Assembly (NCBI RefSeq): GCF_013201935.1
Contig: NZ_CP053833.1
Location: 1,674,001 to 1,738,000, forward strand
Origin: Arcobacter cloacae
GTDB taxonomy: Bacteria > Campylobacterota > Campylobacteria > Campylobacterales > Arcobacteraceae
DNA length: 64,000 bases
Reading direction: 5' to 3'
Both the position numbers and the translations under genes were made by a program. This document shows positions 16,623 through 24,896 of this stretch, piece by piece; position 1 is the stretch's first letter, and the number at the start of each line of letters is the position of its first letter. Under the pieces are notes generated by a model. It ran no database searches. It was given only the letters and a program-made list of their open reading frames with translations, and was not told the DNA's origin.

Positions 16623-16835
16623 TTATTTTGCAGTTCTGTAGAACTCTTCCCACTCTGCAGTTTTTTTGTAAAGAATCTCTTTTTTTCGAGATTTCCCAAC
16701 AACAACACCATTATTACTATCATCTTGACCTGATGAATTACCAGTAGCAGCCAATACAGCAGTTCCTGAAGCTGCAACAGCACCAGCAGCTACGATAGCA
16801 GCTTTTTTAGCAAACTCTCTTCTGCTTTCTTGCAC
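16623..16835 (-). CDS. Small Tat-signal protein of formate dehydrogenase loci
   Basis: This 70-residue protein begins ESRREFAKKAAIVAAGAVAA, a twin-arginine signal with an Ala-rich hydrophobic core, followed by a short polar tail ending EILYKKTAEWEEFYRTAK. It matches the family known only as the formate-dehydrogenase-region Tat target, found immediately upstream of fdhA in many epsilonproteobacteria. Function is unknown; a role in assembly or membrane attachment of the Tat-exported enzyme is plausible. It is preceded by GGAGGT and lies 18 bases before fdhA, so both are cotranscribed. Confidence 0.85.
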   Translation of the reverse strand: MQESRREFAKKAAIVAAGAVAASGTAVLAATGNSSGQDDSNNGVVVGKSRKKEILYKKTAEWEEFYRTAK

Positions 16836-16879
16836 GACTGACCTCCTTATAGAAATTAAGCCCCCTAAATTTAAGAGAC

Positions 16880-16936
16880 TTTGTAAAAAAAGTAAAACTT
16901 TTTTTACAAAATCCCTAAAAAGGAAAACCTTTTTAG
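16880..16936 (-). terminator. Two tandem hairpins between the TorD-like gene and the small Tat gene
   Basis: Arms 16880-16892 and 16898-16910 form a 13-bp A/T-rich stem; 16915-16923 and 16928-16936 form a 9-bp stem (CTAAAAAGG with CCTTTTTAG) covering the TorD-like stop. They could attenuate or process the transcript so that fdhA is made in different amounts from the upstream accessory genes. Confidence 0.5.
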
Positions 16937-17661
16937 TTCTTTGGTCCTAAAGCTTTTAAAGCTCTGTTTCTTTCCCTTCTTTGTCTCTCTTCATCTGAAA
17001 TATCACCCCAATTATCACCTTGTTTTTTTATAATTTTCTCTTTTTTAGGCGGTTTTGAAACTTCAAGATATAATCTTTCAAATTCAACAAATGAGTGTAA
17101 AACAACCATTAATTCTTTGTAAATATTTGATTTATCATGTTCATAAATATCTTTTGCAAATTCATCAATAAAATCATTTAAAATTTGCGCAAAAATACAA
17201 TGAACAGTATTTTCATACTCTTTTTGTCCATTTGCTAATAAATCAGATAATTCAGCCATTAATGAAAAGATAAATCCAACCGAATCTTCATATTCAAAAT
17301 AACTATTTTCATCTCGTCTTAGTTTTGTTTTTGCAACAAAATCTATCATCTCAACTCTTTTTTTACCTGATTCTACACCCTCATCATAAAAAGAGGCTGT
17401 TTGTCTTATTTTTTTATTTAATGGATTATGAAATAAATCATCAAACTCTTTTAATAAAGCAACATTTGAAGAAGAATCTAATAATTTAGAAATATTATTT
17501 AAAGCCTCTGCTGAACTCTCATCTAAAGGATTTTCTTTTAAAATATTTAATAATCTAATCAACTCAAAATAGTTTTGACTTTTAGAACTAAGAACAAAAA
17601 AGTTTGCAAAAAAGTTGTAATATAAAGCCCTTGCTTTGTTTATTGTTTGATTATCTTGCAT
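16933..17661 (-). CDS. TorD/DmsD-family chaperone for formate dehydrogenase maturation
   Basis: This 242-residue all-helical cytoplasmic protein has the TorD-like region LLKEFDDLFHNPLNKKIRQTASFYDEGV, where members carry the E-Y-x-x-L-F-x-G-P type motif, and a charged C-terminal tail (KKQGDNWGDISDEERQRRER). Such chaperones bind the Tat signal of a molybdoenzyme and hold it until the cofactor is inserted. The position between the polyferredoxin and the Tat-exported FdhA genes fits a chaperone for FdhA. It overlaps the upstream gene by 11 bases. Confidence 0.75.
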   Translation of the reverse strand: MQDNQTINKARALYYNFFANFFVLSSKSQNYFELIRLLNILKENPLDESSAEALNNISKLLDSSSNVALLKEFDDLFHNPLNKKIRQTASFYDEGVESGKKRVEMIDFVAKTKLRRDENSYFEYEDSVGFIFSLMAELSDLLANGQKEYENTVHCIFAQILNDFIDEFAKDIYEHDKSNIYKELMVVLHSFVEFERLYLEVSKPPKKEKIIKKQGDNWGDISDEERQRRERNRALKALGPKN

Positions 17662-19348
17662 TGTTTAATCCTTGAGTTTTTTGGTCAAAATAGCTTTGCA
17701 TCATAATTTTTGGTTTACAATCAGCACAGCAATATAAACTTCTCTCTTTTACTGGGTCACTTGAAAAAATTGGTGCCATTATTGAAGCTATTTTTTCTAT
17801 TGATTTAACTGTTGCAAACTCTTTTCCACACTCAACACAAGCAAAAAGTTTATCTTGAGCTAAAATATTTTCTTTAAACCAATTTGGTTCAAGCTCAATC
17901 ACATCTCTTTTTATTGTTAAACAATCTTTTTCAGGACATGAAATTTCACAATAACCACATGAAGTACAAATACTTGGATTTAATCTTAAAGTATTATCTT
18001 TTGCATCGGCAATTAATGCCCCAACATTACAAGCTCCCACACAAACTAAACATAAAGTACAAGTATCTTGATTTACTTGTACTTTTCCATAATGAATATG
18101 CTCACCTGTAATTACTTCACCCAAATTATCATTTCCTACAATTTTTTGAAGTCTGTGTGAGAAGATTTCTCTTTTTTTAAGAGTTTCTTGGTTGAAATTA
18201 AAATATGTATTTTCTACAAAAGATACCTCTTTTATTGCATTTTCTAACTCTTCTTTATTCATAGCTACTAAAATAGCTTTTTTTTCGTATCTTTTTTGAT
18301 AAATATCATTTACAATTCTAATAGCATCATTTGTACCTTTTGATAAAAAATCACTATAAAAAATCACTTGAGAACCTGACATTTGAAGAAGTGTTAAAAA
18401 AGTTGTTTCATCTAAAAATTTTTCACCCTCAATTGCAAAAGGTAAAATATTCTCTTTTAAAGAAAGTTCTAAATCTTGTATATTCATTTTAGATGGAATT
18501 ATCAAAGGATGAGTATCTTTATAAAATTTACTCATCTCAAAAAGTGCTTCTTTATTTGATGGAGCATAATCCAAAGCACCACTTGGACAAACAGAAATAC
18601 AACCACCACAACCGTGACAATCTATTTGTGAAAAAGTTAGCGTTTTTGTTTTATCATCTTTTGTAATAGCAACAGTTGGACAAACCTCTTCACATTTAGA
18701 ACAAATAACTTCTCTTCGTCCGTCATATTGGCAAATTGTTTTATCATAGGTTGTAAATTTTTTATATGAATATGAGTTGATATTTGCTTTTAAAGTCTCT
18801 ATTATTTCATCAATAGATGATTTATTAGGGTCAAAAGTTCCACTTTGTTTTAAGCCCTCTTCTTTTGCATTAAACCAAACTATTTGAGAAACATTTAAAA
18901 CAATATCTTCATCTTCATCATTTACAGTAACTTGAAGATTTCCAATATGTCCACTTATATTTTTTATGATATTTTCATTTATAGAAAATAGTTCAAAATC
19001 ATCTGCTTTTACTTTTGAGATAAAAGAATCGTACTCTTCTTGTGTGTTTGTGATTAATAAAAGTTCTTTTGAAATTTCTTGAGAATATGAAATATCTTTA
19101 GCTAAATCATATTTTGTAACAGCTATTTCATAAAGTTTTGAAACATTTTTGATTTTATTTGAAAGATTATCTTGTGAATTTTTAATATAAAAATCAATCT
19201 CTTTTGCAGTTAATTCACTTGATATTTCATCTGTATTTGAAATAATAAAATTTTTATCTTTGGCATCTTCAATATTTGTTGTAACAAATATCTCATCGCT
19301 AACGGGAAAATCAAGTCCCTTAGGATTATAATATATAAACTCTTGCAT
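17651..19348 (-). CDS. Multi-cluster 4Fe-4S ferredoxin protein of the formate dehydrogenase operon
   Basis: This 565-residue protein has a long N-terminal part (about 200 residues) of unknown fold, then CQYDGRREVICSKCEEVCP with CHGCGGCISVCPSGA (two cluster motifs at about 205-260), a central non-cluster domain, CTLCLVCVGACNVGA and CTSCGYCEISCPEKDC (about 430-485), and a C-terminal pair CVECG and CCADC that may bind zinc or another cluster. No signal peptide is seen, so it is probably cytoplasmic. Similar proteins head fdh operons in Campylobacter. It may supply electrons for cofactor maturation or link formate to ferredoxin; that is inference. Confidence 0.8.
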   Translation of the reverse strand: MQEFIYYNPKGLDFPVSDEIFVTTNIEDAKDKNFIISNTDEISSELTAKEIDFYIKNSQDNLSNKIKNVSKLYEIAVTKYDLAKDISYSQEISKELLLITNTQEEYDSFISKVKADDFELFSINENIIKNISGHIGNLQVTVNDEDEDIVLNVSQIVWFNAKEEGLKQSGTFDPNKSSIDEIIETLKANINSYSYKKFTTYDKTICQYDGRREVICSKCEEVCPTVAITKDDKTKTLTFSQIDCHGCGGCISVCPSGALDYAPSNKEALFEMSKFYKDTHPLIIPSKMNIQDLELSLKENILPFAIEGEKFLDETTFLTLLQMSGSQVIFYSDFLSKGTNDAIRIVNDIYQKRYEKKAILVAMNKEELENAIKEVSFVENTYFNFNQETLKKREIFSHRLQKIVGNDNLGEVITGEHIHYGKVQVNQDTCTLCLVCVGACNVGALIADAKDNTLRLNPSICTSCGYCEISCPEKDCLTIKRDVIELEPNWFKENILAQDKLFACVECGKEFATVKSIEKIASIMAPIFSSDPVKERSLYCCADCKPKIMMQSYFDQKTQGLNNAR

Positions 19349-19365
19349 AAACTATGCCCTTTTTA

Positions 19366-19381
19366 GTAAAAAATATTTTAC
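19366..19381. promoter_or_regulatory. AT-rich inverted-repeat element, copy 1 of 2 in the fdh/two-component intergenic region
   Basis: GTAAAAAATATTTTAC followed by CTATTTT. Arms GTAAAA and TTTTAC are perfect. It lies 18 bases upstream of the first fdh-operon gene. Similar elements occur at 19419-19435 and 34921-34936. Confidence 0.45.
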
Positions 19382-19418
19382 CTATTTTATTTTTTTAAAA
19401 GTTAATTACACCTTAAAA

Positions 19419-19435
19419 GTTAAAAAATATTTTAC
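19419..19435. promoter_or_regulatory. AT-rich inverted-repeat element, copy 2
   Basis: GTTAAAAAATATTTTAC followed by CATTTT, in the same orientation as copy 1 and 53-54 bases away (about five helical turns). It lies about 55 bases ahead of the divergent sensor operon. The spacing suits cooperative binding by the response regulator encoded there. Confidence 0.45.
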
Positions 19436-19487
19436 CATTTTCAAATAGAGTGTTACTTATTTAATCTGTTTTTTTGTACACTTTTGT

Positions 19488-20636
19488 ATGTTAAAAAGAT
19501 TACCTATTATTATTTTTATTTTTATTATTTTTTATATCTATTTTAAAGATGAAGTTTTTAAAGAAAAAACCATTTTAATTGGAACTTCTATCCCAAATAC
19601 TGGAATCATCAAATCTTGGGGTGATGCTGTTTCAAGTGGTGCAAATGCTTATTTTTCTTATGCCAATGAAAACAACATAATCAAAAATAAAAAGATAGAT
19701 TTTTTAGTTTATGATGATAAATACGAACCTGAATTAACCTATGAAAATACTCAAAAACTAATCTATAAAGATAGAGTTTTTGCTCTTTTTGGTTTTGTGG
19801 GAACTCCAACAGTTAAAAGAGTTTTACCTATTTTATATGATGAAAACATTCCATTTTTTTCATCTTTTACAGGAGCTTCTTTTTTAAGGGACGAAAAAAA
19901 TAAGAACTTTATAAATTTTAGAAGCTCTTATGACCAAGAGATAGAGACTTTGATAAATTATTTAAATAGCAGAAAAAAATTAAATAAGATTGCAGTTTTT
20001 TATCAAAATGATGATTATGGTGAAGAGGGTTATATCTCTTTAGTAAATTCTTTAAAACAAAAAAATCTAAAACTTGTAGCAGAGGGTTCATATAAAAGAA
20101 ATACCCTTTCAATAAATCACGCTTTTAATGAAATAAAAGATGCAAAACCTGAAGTTATTTTTATAATAGGAGCATATAAAACAAACTCTTTATTTATAAA
20201 AAGAGCAAAAGAGAATGAAAATCTAAAAGATGTAGTATTTTGTACTATCTCTTTTGGTGATGCAAATTCAATGGTAAAAGAGTTAGAAAAATTAGGTTCA
20301 AATACCCAAAATATAATCTTTTCGCAAGTAGTTCCAAGTTACACAAACAAAAATCTTCCAGTAGTTATTGAGTATCAAGAACTTATGAAAAAATATTATC
20401 CAAATAGTGAACTAGGATTTTTATCTTTTGAAGCTTTTTTATCTTCAAAAATTTTAGTAAATGCAATATCAAGAATAAAAGGTGAAATTACAAGAAGTAA
20501 ATTTTTGTATATGTTAAAAACTACCCCTACAAATCTTCTTGAAGGGATTCCTTTAGCTTATAATAAAACCCAATTGTTAAATAAAACCTATCTTTTTGAG
20601 TATAAAAACAATGAATTTATTGAGATTGAAAAATGA
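19488..20636 (+). CDS. Periplasmic substrate-binding protein (type I, branched-chain amino-acid-like), sensory partner of a kinase
   Basis: This 382-residue protein has an uncleaved N-terminal hydrophobic helix (residues 5-19), then a two-lobed Peripla_BP_6-type domain: ILIGTSIPNTGIIKSWGDAV, ALFGFVGTPTVKRVLPILYD, IAVFYQNDDYGEEGY and EVIFIIGAYKTN. No transporter genes accompany it. Instead the next gene, overlapping by four bases, is a membrane histidine kinase, so it probably presents a ligand to that kinase, as TorT does for TorS. The ligand is unknown. No clear ribosome binding site precedes the ATG. It is divergent from the formate dehydrogenase operon. Confidence 0.78.
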   Translation: MLKRLPIIIFIFIIFYIYFKDEVFKEKTILIGTSIPNTGIIKSWGDAVSSGANAYFSYANENNIIKNKKIDFLVYDDKYEPELTYENTQKLIYKDRVFALFGFVGTPTVKRVLPILYDENIPFFSSFTGASFLRDEKNKNFINFRSSYDQEIETLINYLNSRKKLNKIAVFYQNDDYGEEGYISLVNSLKQKNLKLVAEGSYKRNTLSINHAFNEIKDAKPEVIFIIGAYKTNSLFIKRAKENENLKDVVFCTISFGDANSMVKELEKLGSNTQNIIFSQVVPSYTNKNLPVVIEYQELMKKYYPNSELGFLSFEAFLSSKILVNAISRIKGEITRSKFLYMLKTTPTNLLEGIPLAYNKTQLLNKTYLFEYKNNEFIEIEK

Positions 20637-22222
20637 AAAAATTCTTTAAAAAACTATTCATCTATTTTGATAGATTAAATTTTAATTACAAAACAGCTTT
20701 TTTGGTTTTCATAATCGCAGGTGGGATGATGTGTATAATTATCTTATCACAAATATCAATCTTTACTATGAAACAAGATTTTGATATTTTATTTGATAAA
20801 AGAACAAAAAGTTTAATGCAACTTGAAAATATAAAGGATTCATATAAAGTAAATATTCAAGATACTTTGCTTGATTTTGAAAAAAAACAAATAAGCCATA
20901 CTCAAGCAATAGAAGTGCTATTTTTAGCCCAAGAGATTATAGACAAAAACTGGGATTTATACAAACAACAAATTGAACTAAAAAATAAAGAGTTATTAAC
21001 CACTTTTATAAAAACTTTTATTGTAAAAGAAGAAAATTATTATGAGAATAAAGCATTAAAAAACTCTATTATGGAAAATATAAATAAGAAAAAAGAGCTT
21101 ATAAAAAAAGAGATTGAAGAGATAAATCAACAAATAGATTATGAGAAATTTTCAAATATAAATCTTGAAATAAATGCTATTTCAATCTATCTTACAAGTT
21201 TGATTAATTATGATTTAAATCTTGCAATAAATGAAAAAAGAAACACAGATAAGATTTTTAATGTAATTATTATTTTTTCAATAATCTCTATATTTATAGT
21301 ATTTTTATTTTCTGTTATTTTATCTTTATTAATTATTGATAACTTTAGAAAACTACATAATTCTCTTGAACATAAAGTAGAAGAAAAAACAAAAGAATTA
21401 CAAGAACTAAATAAATATCTTGAAATAAAAATTTCAAAAGAGGTATCTCAAAATAGAAAAAAAGATATCATTATGTTCCAACAAGCAAGATTTGCCTCTT
21501 TAGGTGAAATGCTAAATAACATAGCTCATCAATGGCGTCAACCTTTGGGTTCGATTACTATGATTATTCAAAGTTTTCAAACAAAAATGTCTTTAGGAAA
21601 ACTAACTGCTTCATTTGTAGATGAGAAAGTAAATGATGCCCTACTTTTAGCCTCTAGTATGTCAAATACCCTAGATGATTTTAGAAATTTTTTCTCACCA
21701 AATAAAATAAAAAGTGAATTTCATATCAAAAATTGTTTAGAACACTCTATTGAATTATCAAAATATTTTTTAAATCAAGAGAATATTCAAGTTACATTAA
21801 AAATCCGAAATGATGTGAAAATAAATAGCTATTACAATGAACTTTCCCATGTATTTTTAAATCTTATCTCAAACTCAAAAGATGCTTTAGCTTCTAATGT
21901 TGACAAAAATGATAGAATTATAAAGATTGTTGTAAATAGATTTAAAAATCATCTTGTTATAAATTTTGTTGATAATGGTGGAGGAATTCCAAAAGAGATT
22001 TTGCCAAAAATTTTTGAACCTTATTACACTACAAAATACAAAAGTGCAGGAACTGGAATCGGACTTTATATGTCAAAACAGATAATTGAAAAACATATGA
22101 ATGGTGAAATTTTATGCAAAAATATTTTTCATAAAATAAAAGATGAGAGGGTTTTTTCATGCTCTTTATTTACAATAAAAATACCACTAAATCAAACAAA
22201 TGGAAATGAAAATGAAAAATAG
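20633..22222 (+). CDS. Membrane sensor histidine kinase
   Basis: This 529-residue kinase has a transmembrane helix at about 20-42, a periplasmic helical domain to about 195, a second transmembrane helix at about 200-225, a coiled coil, then the phosphoacceptor region FASLGEMLNNIAHQWRQPLG (His at about 299) and an HATPase domain with NLISNSKDAL, DNGGGIPKEI and GTGIGLYMSK. The HQWRQPL type is common in Campylobacterota. It lies between the binding-protein gene and the response regulator, overlapping both, so it is the middle part of a three-component sensor controlling nearby genes. Confidence 0.88.
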   Translation: MKKFFKKLFIYFDRLNFNYKTAFLVFIIAGGMMCIIILSQISIFTMKQDFDILFDKRTKSLMQLENIKDSYKVNIQDTLLDFEKKQISHTQAIEVLFLAQEIIDKNWDLYKQQIELKNKELLTTFIKTFIVKEENYYENKALKNSIMENINKKKELIKKEIEEINQQIDYEKFSNINLEINAISIYLTSLINYDLNLAINEKRNTDKIFNVIIIFSIISIFIVFLFSVILSLLIIDNFRKLHNSLEHKVEEKTKELQELNKYLEIKISKEVSQNRKKDIIMFQQARFASLGEMLNNIAHQWRQPLGSITMIIQSFQTKMSLGKLTASFVDEKVNDALLLASSMSNTLDDFRNFFSPNKIKSEFHIKNCLEHSIELSKYFLNQENIQVTLKIRNDVKINSYYNELSHVFLNLISNSKDALASNVDKNDRIIKIVVNRFKNHLVINFVDNGGGIPKEILPKIFEPYYTTKYKSAGTGIGLYMSKQIIEKHMNGEILCKNIFHKIKDERVFSCSLFTIKIPLNQTNGNENEK

Positions 22223-22874
22223 AGATTTAAATATCTTACATAATTTTAATGTCCTCTATCTTGAAGATGATGATAGTTTATTAAAACATACAACTGATGT
22301 TTTAGAGGATTTTATAAACCATATCTATACAGCTAAAACCTCAAAAGAGGCTTTAGATATTTTATTAAATAAAAAAATTGATGTGATAATTTCAGATATT
22401 TTACTAAAAGATGAAAATGGAATAGATTTCTTAAAACATATAAAAAGTAAAAATATAAATATTCCAACTATTCTTACAACTGCTCACACAGATACAAACT
22501 ACTTACTTGATGCTATAAAACTAAAAGTTGAAAACTACATAGTAAAACCTATAAATATAAAAGAGTTATTAAACTCTTTACATGATGTACTACTTCCAAT
22601 AATTCAAGAAAAAGAGATAAGAAAAAACAATAATGTAATAAAAACAATTTCAGCAATTACAGATAGTAAACAAGTAGAAATTGTGAAGTTTATTATAAAT
22701 AGTTTAGATAATGAAAATCTATTTGTAGCTTCATATACTGATATTATGGAAAACTTTTCTATTTCAAAACCTACATTAATCAAACTTTTTAAAGATTTAG
22801 CAGAAAAAAATATATTGGTAAAAATTCAGCACAAAACTTATAGATTCAATGAAAAGAGTTTAAATGACAACTAA
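22200..22874 (+). CDS. Response regulator with C-terminal winged-helix domain
   Basis: This 224-residue protein has a receiver domain (LYLEDDDS at 19-26, phosphorylation site Asp66 in IISDILL, TTAHT, and Lys in VKPINIKEL) and a C-terminal helix-turn-helix around DIMENFSISKPTLIKLFKDL followed by a wing. The effector is not an OmpR or NarL type; it resembles Crp/replication-initiator winged helices. Several closely spaced ATGs (22200, 22206, 22212) could start it; all overlap the kinase end. The paired elements at 19366-19435 are its best candidate targets. Confidence 0.82.
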   Translation: MEMKMKNRDLNILHNFNVLYLEDDDSLLKHTTDVLEDFINHIYTAKTSKEALDILLNKKIDVIISDILLKDENGIDFLKHIKSKNINIPTILTTAHTDTNYLLDAIKLKVENYIVKPINIKELLNSLHDVLLPIIQEKEIRKNNNVIKTISAITDSKQVEIVKFIINSLDNENLFVASYTDIMENFSISKPTLIKLFKDLAEKNILVKIQHKTYRFNEKSLNDN

Positions 22875-24117
22875 ATTAAAAAATATTTATAAAATCTTTG
22901 GACCAGGGATTTTGATGGCAACGGCTGCTATTGGTGGTTCTCATTTAGTTGCATCAACACAAGCAGGAGCCTTATTTGGTTGGAGTTTAGCTATTTTTAT
23001 ACTTTTAATAAACATTTTCAAGTACCCTTTTTTCTTAGCAAATGTTCAATATACAATGGCTACAAAAAAGAGTTTAATAGAAGGTTATGCAACTTTAGGA
23101 AATGGTTGGCTTTGGTTGTTTACAGTTTTAGCTGTTATTGCTGCTGTTGTAAATACTGCTGCTGTGTCAATGTTTGCAGCAAGTTTATTAGGATATTTTA
23201 TACCTATTCAATTAACTTTAAATTTACTTAGTTTTATTATAATTTTTGGCTGTTTACTCATACTTATAGCAGGAAAATATCATCTTTTAAATAATGTTTC
23301 TAAAATTATTATGATAACTTTAAGTATCTCTACAATTATAGCTGTTGTTATGGCTGCTACAAAAGAAGTTACTGTAGTAGAAAATTTTATTTCTCCATCA
23401 CCTTGGACACTTGCAAGTTTAGGATTTATCGTTATTATGACAGGTTGGATGCCAGCACCAATAGAGGTTTCAAGTATTAGTTCTCTTTGGCTAAAAAGTC
23501 AGATGAAACAAGAAAGCATAAATTATAAAAATGCTTTGTTAGATTTTAATGTGGGATATTTTATAACTGCATTTTTAGCTCTATTTTTTCTAGCTCTTGG
23601 TGCTTTAGTTTTACATGGAAGTTCTTATGAGTTTAAAGATGGTATTGCATTTTCCCATCAACTTGTGTCTATGTATACCTCTGTAATGGGTGATTGGTCA
23701 AGACTTCTAATAGCATTTATTGCTTTTGCTTGTATGTTTGGAACATCTATAACTGTTATTGATGGTTATGGAAGAGCCGTAGCAGAAGCTTTTTCTTTAA
23801 TAAAACATAAAAAATCAGCAAATAATACAAATGTTATGATGTGGACAATTCTTGTAGGAATTATTGGATTTTTGATAATATTATATTTTACAAGTTCTCT
23901 GCGAGCTATGCTTGATTTTGCAATGATTTTATCATTTACAACAACTCCGATTTTTGCACTTTTAAACTATAAATTAGTAAAAAGTACAACTCTTCCAAAA
24001 GAGTTAAAAAATGGAATATTTTTAAATATCTTATCAATTTGTGGACTAATATTCTTATTTGGATTTCTAATTTTATTTATAGTTTACAGATGGTTCCCAT
24101 CTATTTTAGGAATCTAA
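22864..24117 (+). CDS. NRAMP-related transporter lacking the usual metal-binding residues
   Basis: This 417-residue membrane protein has about eleven helices and belongs to the NRAMP/COG1914 group: it starts GPGILMATAAIGGSHLVAST, where true Mn/Fe transporters have a D-P-G-N motif in the first helix, and has GWMPAPIEVSSI in helix 6 where they have M-P-H. The SHLV subfamily is widespread but its substrate is unknown; calling it a manganese transporter would be unsafe. It overlaps the response regulator gene by 11 bases, so it belongs to the sensor operon, and its substrate may be what that sensor detects. Confidence 0.82.
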   Translation: MTTKLKNIYKIFGPGILMATAAIGGSHLVASTQAGALFGWSLAIFILLINIFKYPFFLANVQYTMATKKSLIEGYATLGNGWLWLFTVLAVIAAVVNTAAVSMFAASLLGYFIPIQLTLNLLSFIIIFGCLLILIAGKYHLLNNVSKIIMITLSISTIIAVVMAATKEVTVVENFISPSPWTLASLGFIVIMTGWMPAPIEVSSISSLWLKSQMKQESINYKNALLDFNVGYFITAFLALFFLALGALVLHGSSYEFKDGIAFSHQLVSMYTSVMGDWSRLLIAFIAFACMFGTSITVIDGYGRAVAEAFSLIKHKKSANNTNVMMWTILVGIIGFLIILYFTSSLRAMLDFAMILSFTTTPIFALLNYKLVKSTTLPKELKNGIFLNILSICGLIFLFGFLILFIVYRWFPSILGI

Positions 24118-24119
24118 AC

Positions 24120-24398
24120 TTACTTTTCATACGGTTTTGTAGAGATTTCTACACCTTCGTATGAAGTTGTTTTTATAGCTTTTAAAATCTCATCTATTTT
24201 TAATTTTTCATCATAAATCACACTTACTTCTTTTGTATTAAGTCTTGCACTTACTTTTTGCACTCCATCAAGCTCTTTTATAGCTTTTTTTACAGCTGTT
24301 GTACAAAGTGGACAATGCATTCCTTCTACTTTAAAAACTGAAATATTTGAAGCAAATATAAAATTTGCCAACATAAAAAATAAAATAAAAATTTTCAT
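24120..24398 (-). CDS. Periplasmic heavy-metal-associated (MerP-like) protein
   Basis: This 92-residue protein has a signal peptide (residues 1-16, ending FAS) and one HMA domain with GMHCPLC (Cys29, Cys32), followed by the usual beta-alpha-beta-beta-alpha-beta pattern. It would bind a soft metal such as Cu(I), Hg(II) or Zn(II) in the periplasm. It lies three bases after the ArsR-type gene on the same strand. A MerT-like protein is encoded at 33365-33691; the two could cooperate although they are nine kilobases apart. Confidence 0.82.
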   Translation of the reverse strand: MKIFILFFMLANFIFASNISVFKVEGMHCPLCTTAVKKAIKELDGVQKVSARLNTKEVSVIYDEKLKIDEILKAIKTTSYEGVEISTKPYEK

Positions 24399-24401
24399 AA
24401 T

Positions 24402-24773
24402 CTAATCCAAAGATTTTGTATTGTCAAACTGTATCATATTATTATAATTATTCACTAAATCTGTAAAACAAGATGATAATTCTTTGATAATTTCAGGATT
24501 TGGTTCGATATAAATTTTATTGCTCTTTTTTGTCATAATTATTATATTTGCATCTTTTAGCTCTTTTAAATGTCTTGAAATTGTTGGTAGTGAGAAGTTA
24601 AAATGTTCTGCTATAGTTGTAACACAAGTAGCTTGAGCGATAATATCATCTTTTGGTTTGCTCTCATCAATTGAACAAGCATATCCACCTGTAAAAATAT
24701 TTTTAAATATCAAAAATCTAGTTTCATTTCCTAAAGCCTTAAATATTTTGATTTTTTCTTCCATTCCTAACAT
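24402..24773 (-). CDS. ArsR/SmtB-family repressor with several cysteines, candidate thiol or persulfide sensor
   Basis: This 123-residue protein has the ArsR winged helix (LGNETRFLIFKNI, then FNFSLPTISRHLKELKDANIII with recognition helix, then the wing). Cysteines occur at 33, 50 and 102. A cysteine near helix 2 plus one in the last helix is the arrangement in SqrR/BigR persulfide sensors; metal-sensing ArsR proteins also use cysteines but usually a CxC motif, not seen here. The neighbouring target genes (rhodanese, DsrE-like) favour a sulfur signal. AAGG lies nine bases before the ATG at 24773. An 11-base half-copy of the operator covers its start region (24774-24784), suggesting autoregulation. 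Confidence 0.82.
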   Translation of the reverse strand: MLGMEEKIKIFKALGNETRFLIFKNIFTGGYACSIDESKPKDDIIAQATCVTTIAEHFNFSLPTISRHLKELKDANIIIMTKKSNKIYIEPNPEIIKELSSCFTDLVNNYNNMIQFDNTKSLD

Positions 24774-24818
24774 TAAATAACTACCTTAACCATTAAATTT
24801 TTTTTATTATATTTAAAC

Positions 24819-24848
24819 TTGACAAATAATTAGCTTTTTTGTTAGTAT
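24819..24848 (+). promoter_or_regulatory. Promoter of the rhodanese operon
   Basis: TTGACA at 24819-24824, 18 bases, then TAGTAT at 24843-24848. The same arrangement, with the same TTTTGTTAGTATT around the -10, recurs at 27593-27622. Confidence 0.6.
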
Positions 24849-24849
24849 T

Positions 24850-24881
24850 GTAGTTATTTAGCTAATTTGCTAAATAACTAC
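24850..24881. promoter_or_regulatory. Long palindrome overlapping the rhodanese-operon start point, candidate ArsR operator
   Basis: Arms GTAGTTATTTAGC and GCTAAATAACTAC are perfect 13-base inverted repeats separated by TAATTT. It begins one base after the -10 hexamer, where a bound repressor would block initiation. The inner part recurs at 27630-27651. Confidence 0.7.
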
Positions 24882-24896
24882 ACTTAAGGAGAAAAA

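Noticed and set aside
22864-24117. Manganese/iron transporter MntH
   Set aside because: The D-P-G-N and M-P-H metal-binding signatures of true NRAMP transporters are replaced, so the substrate cannot be assigned.
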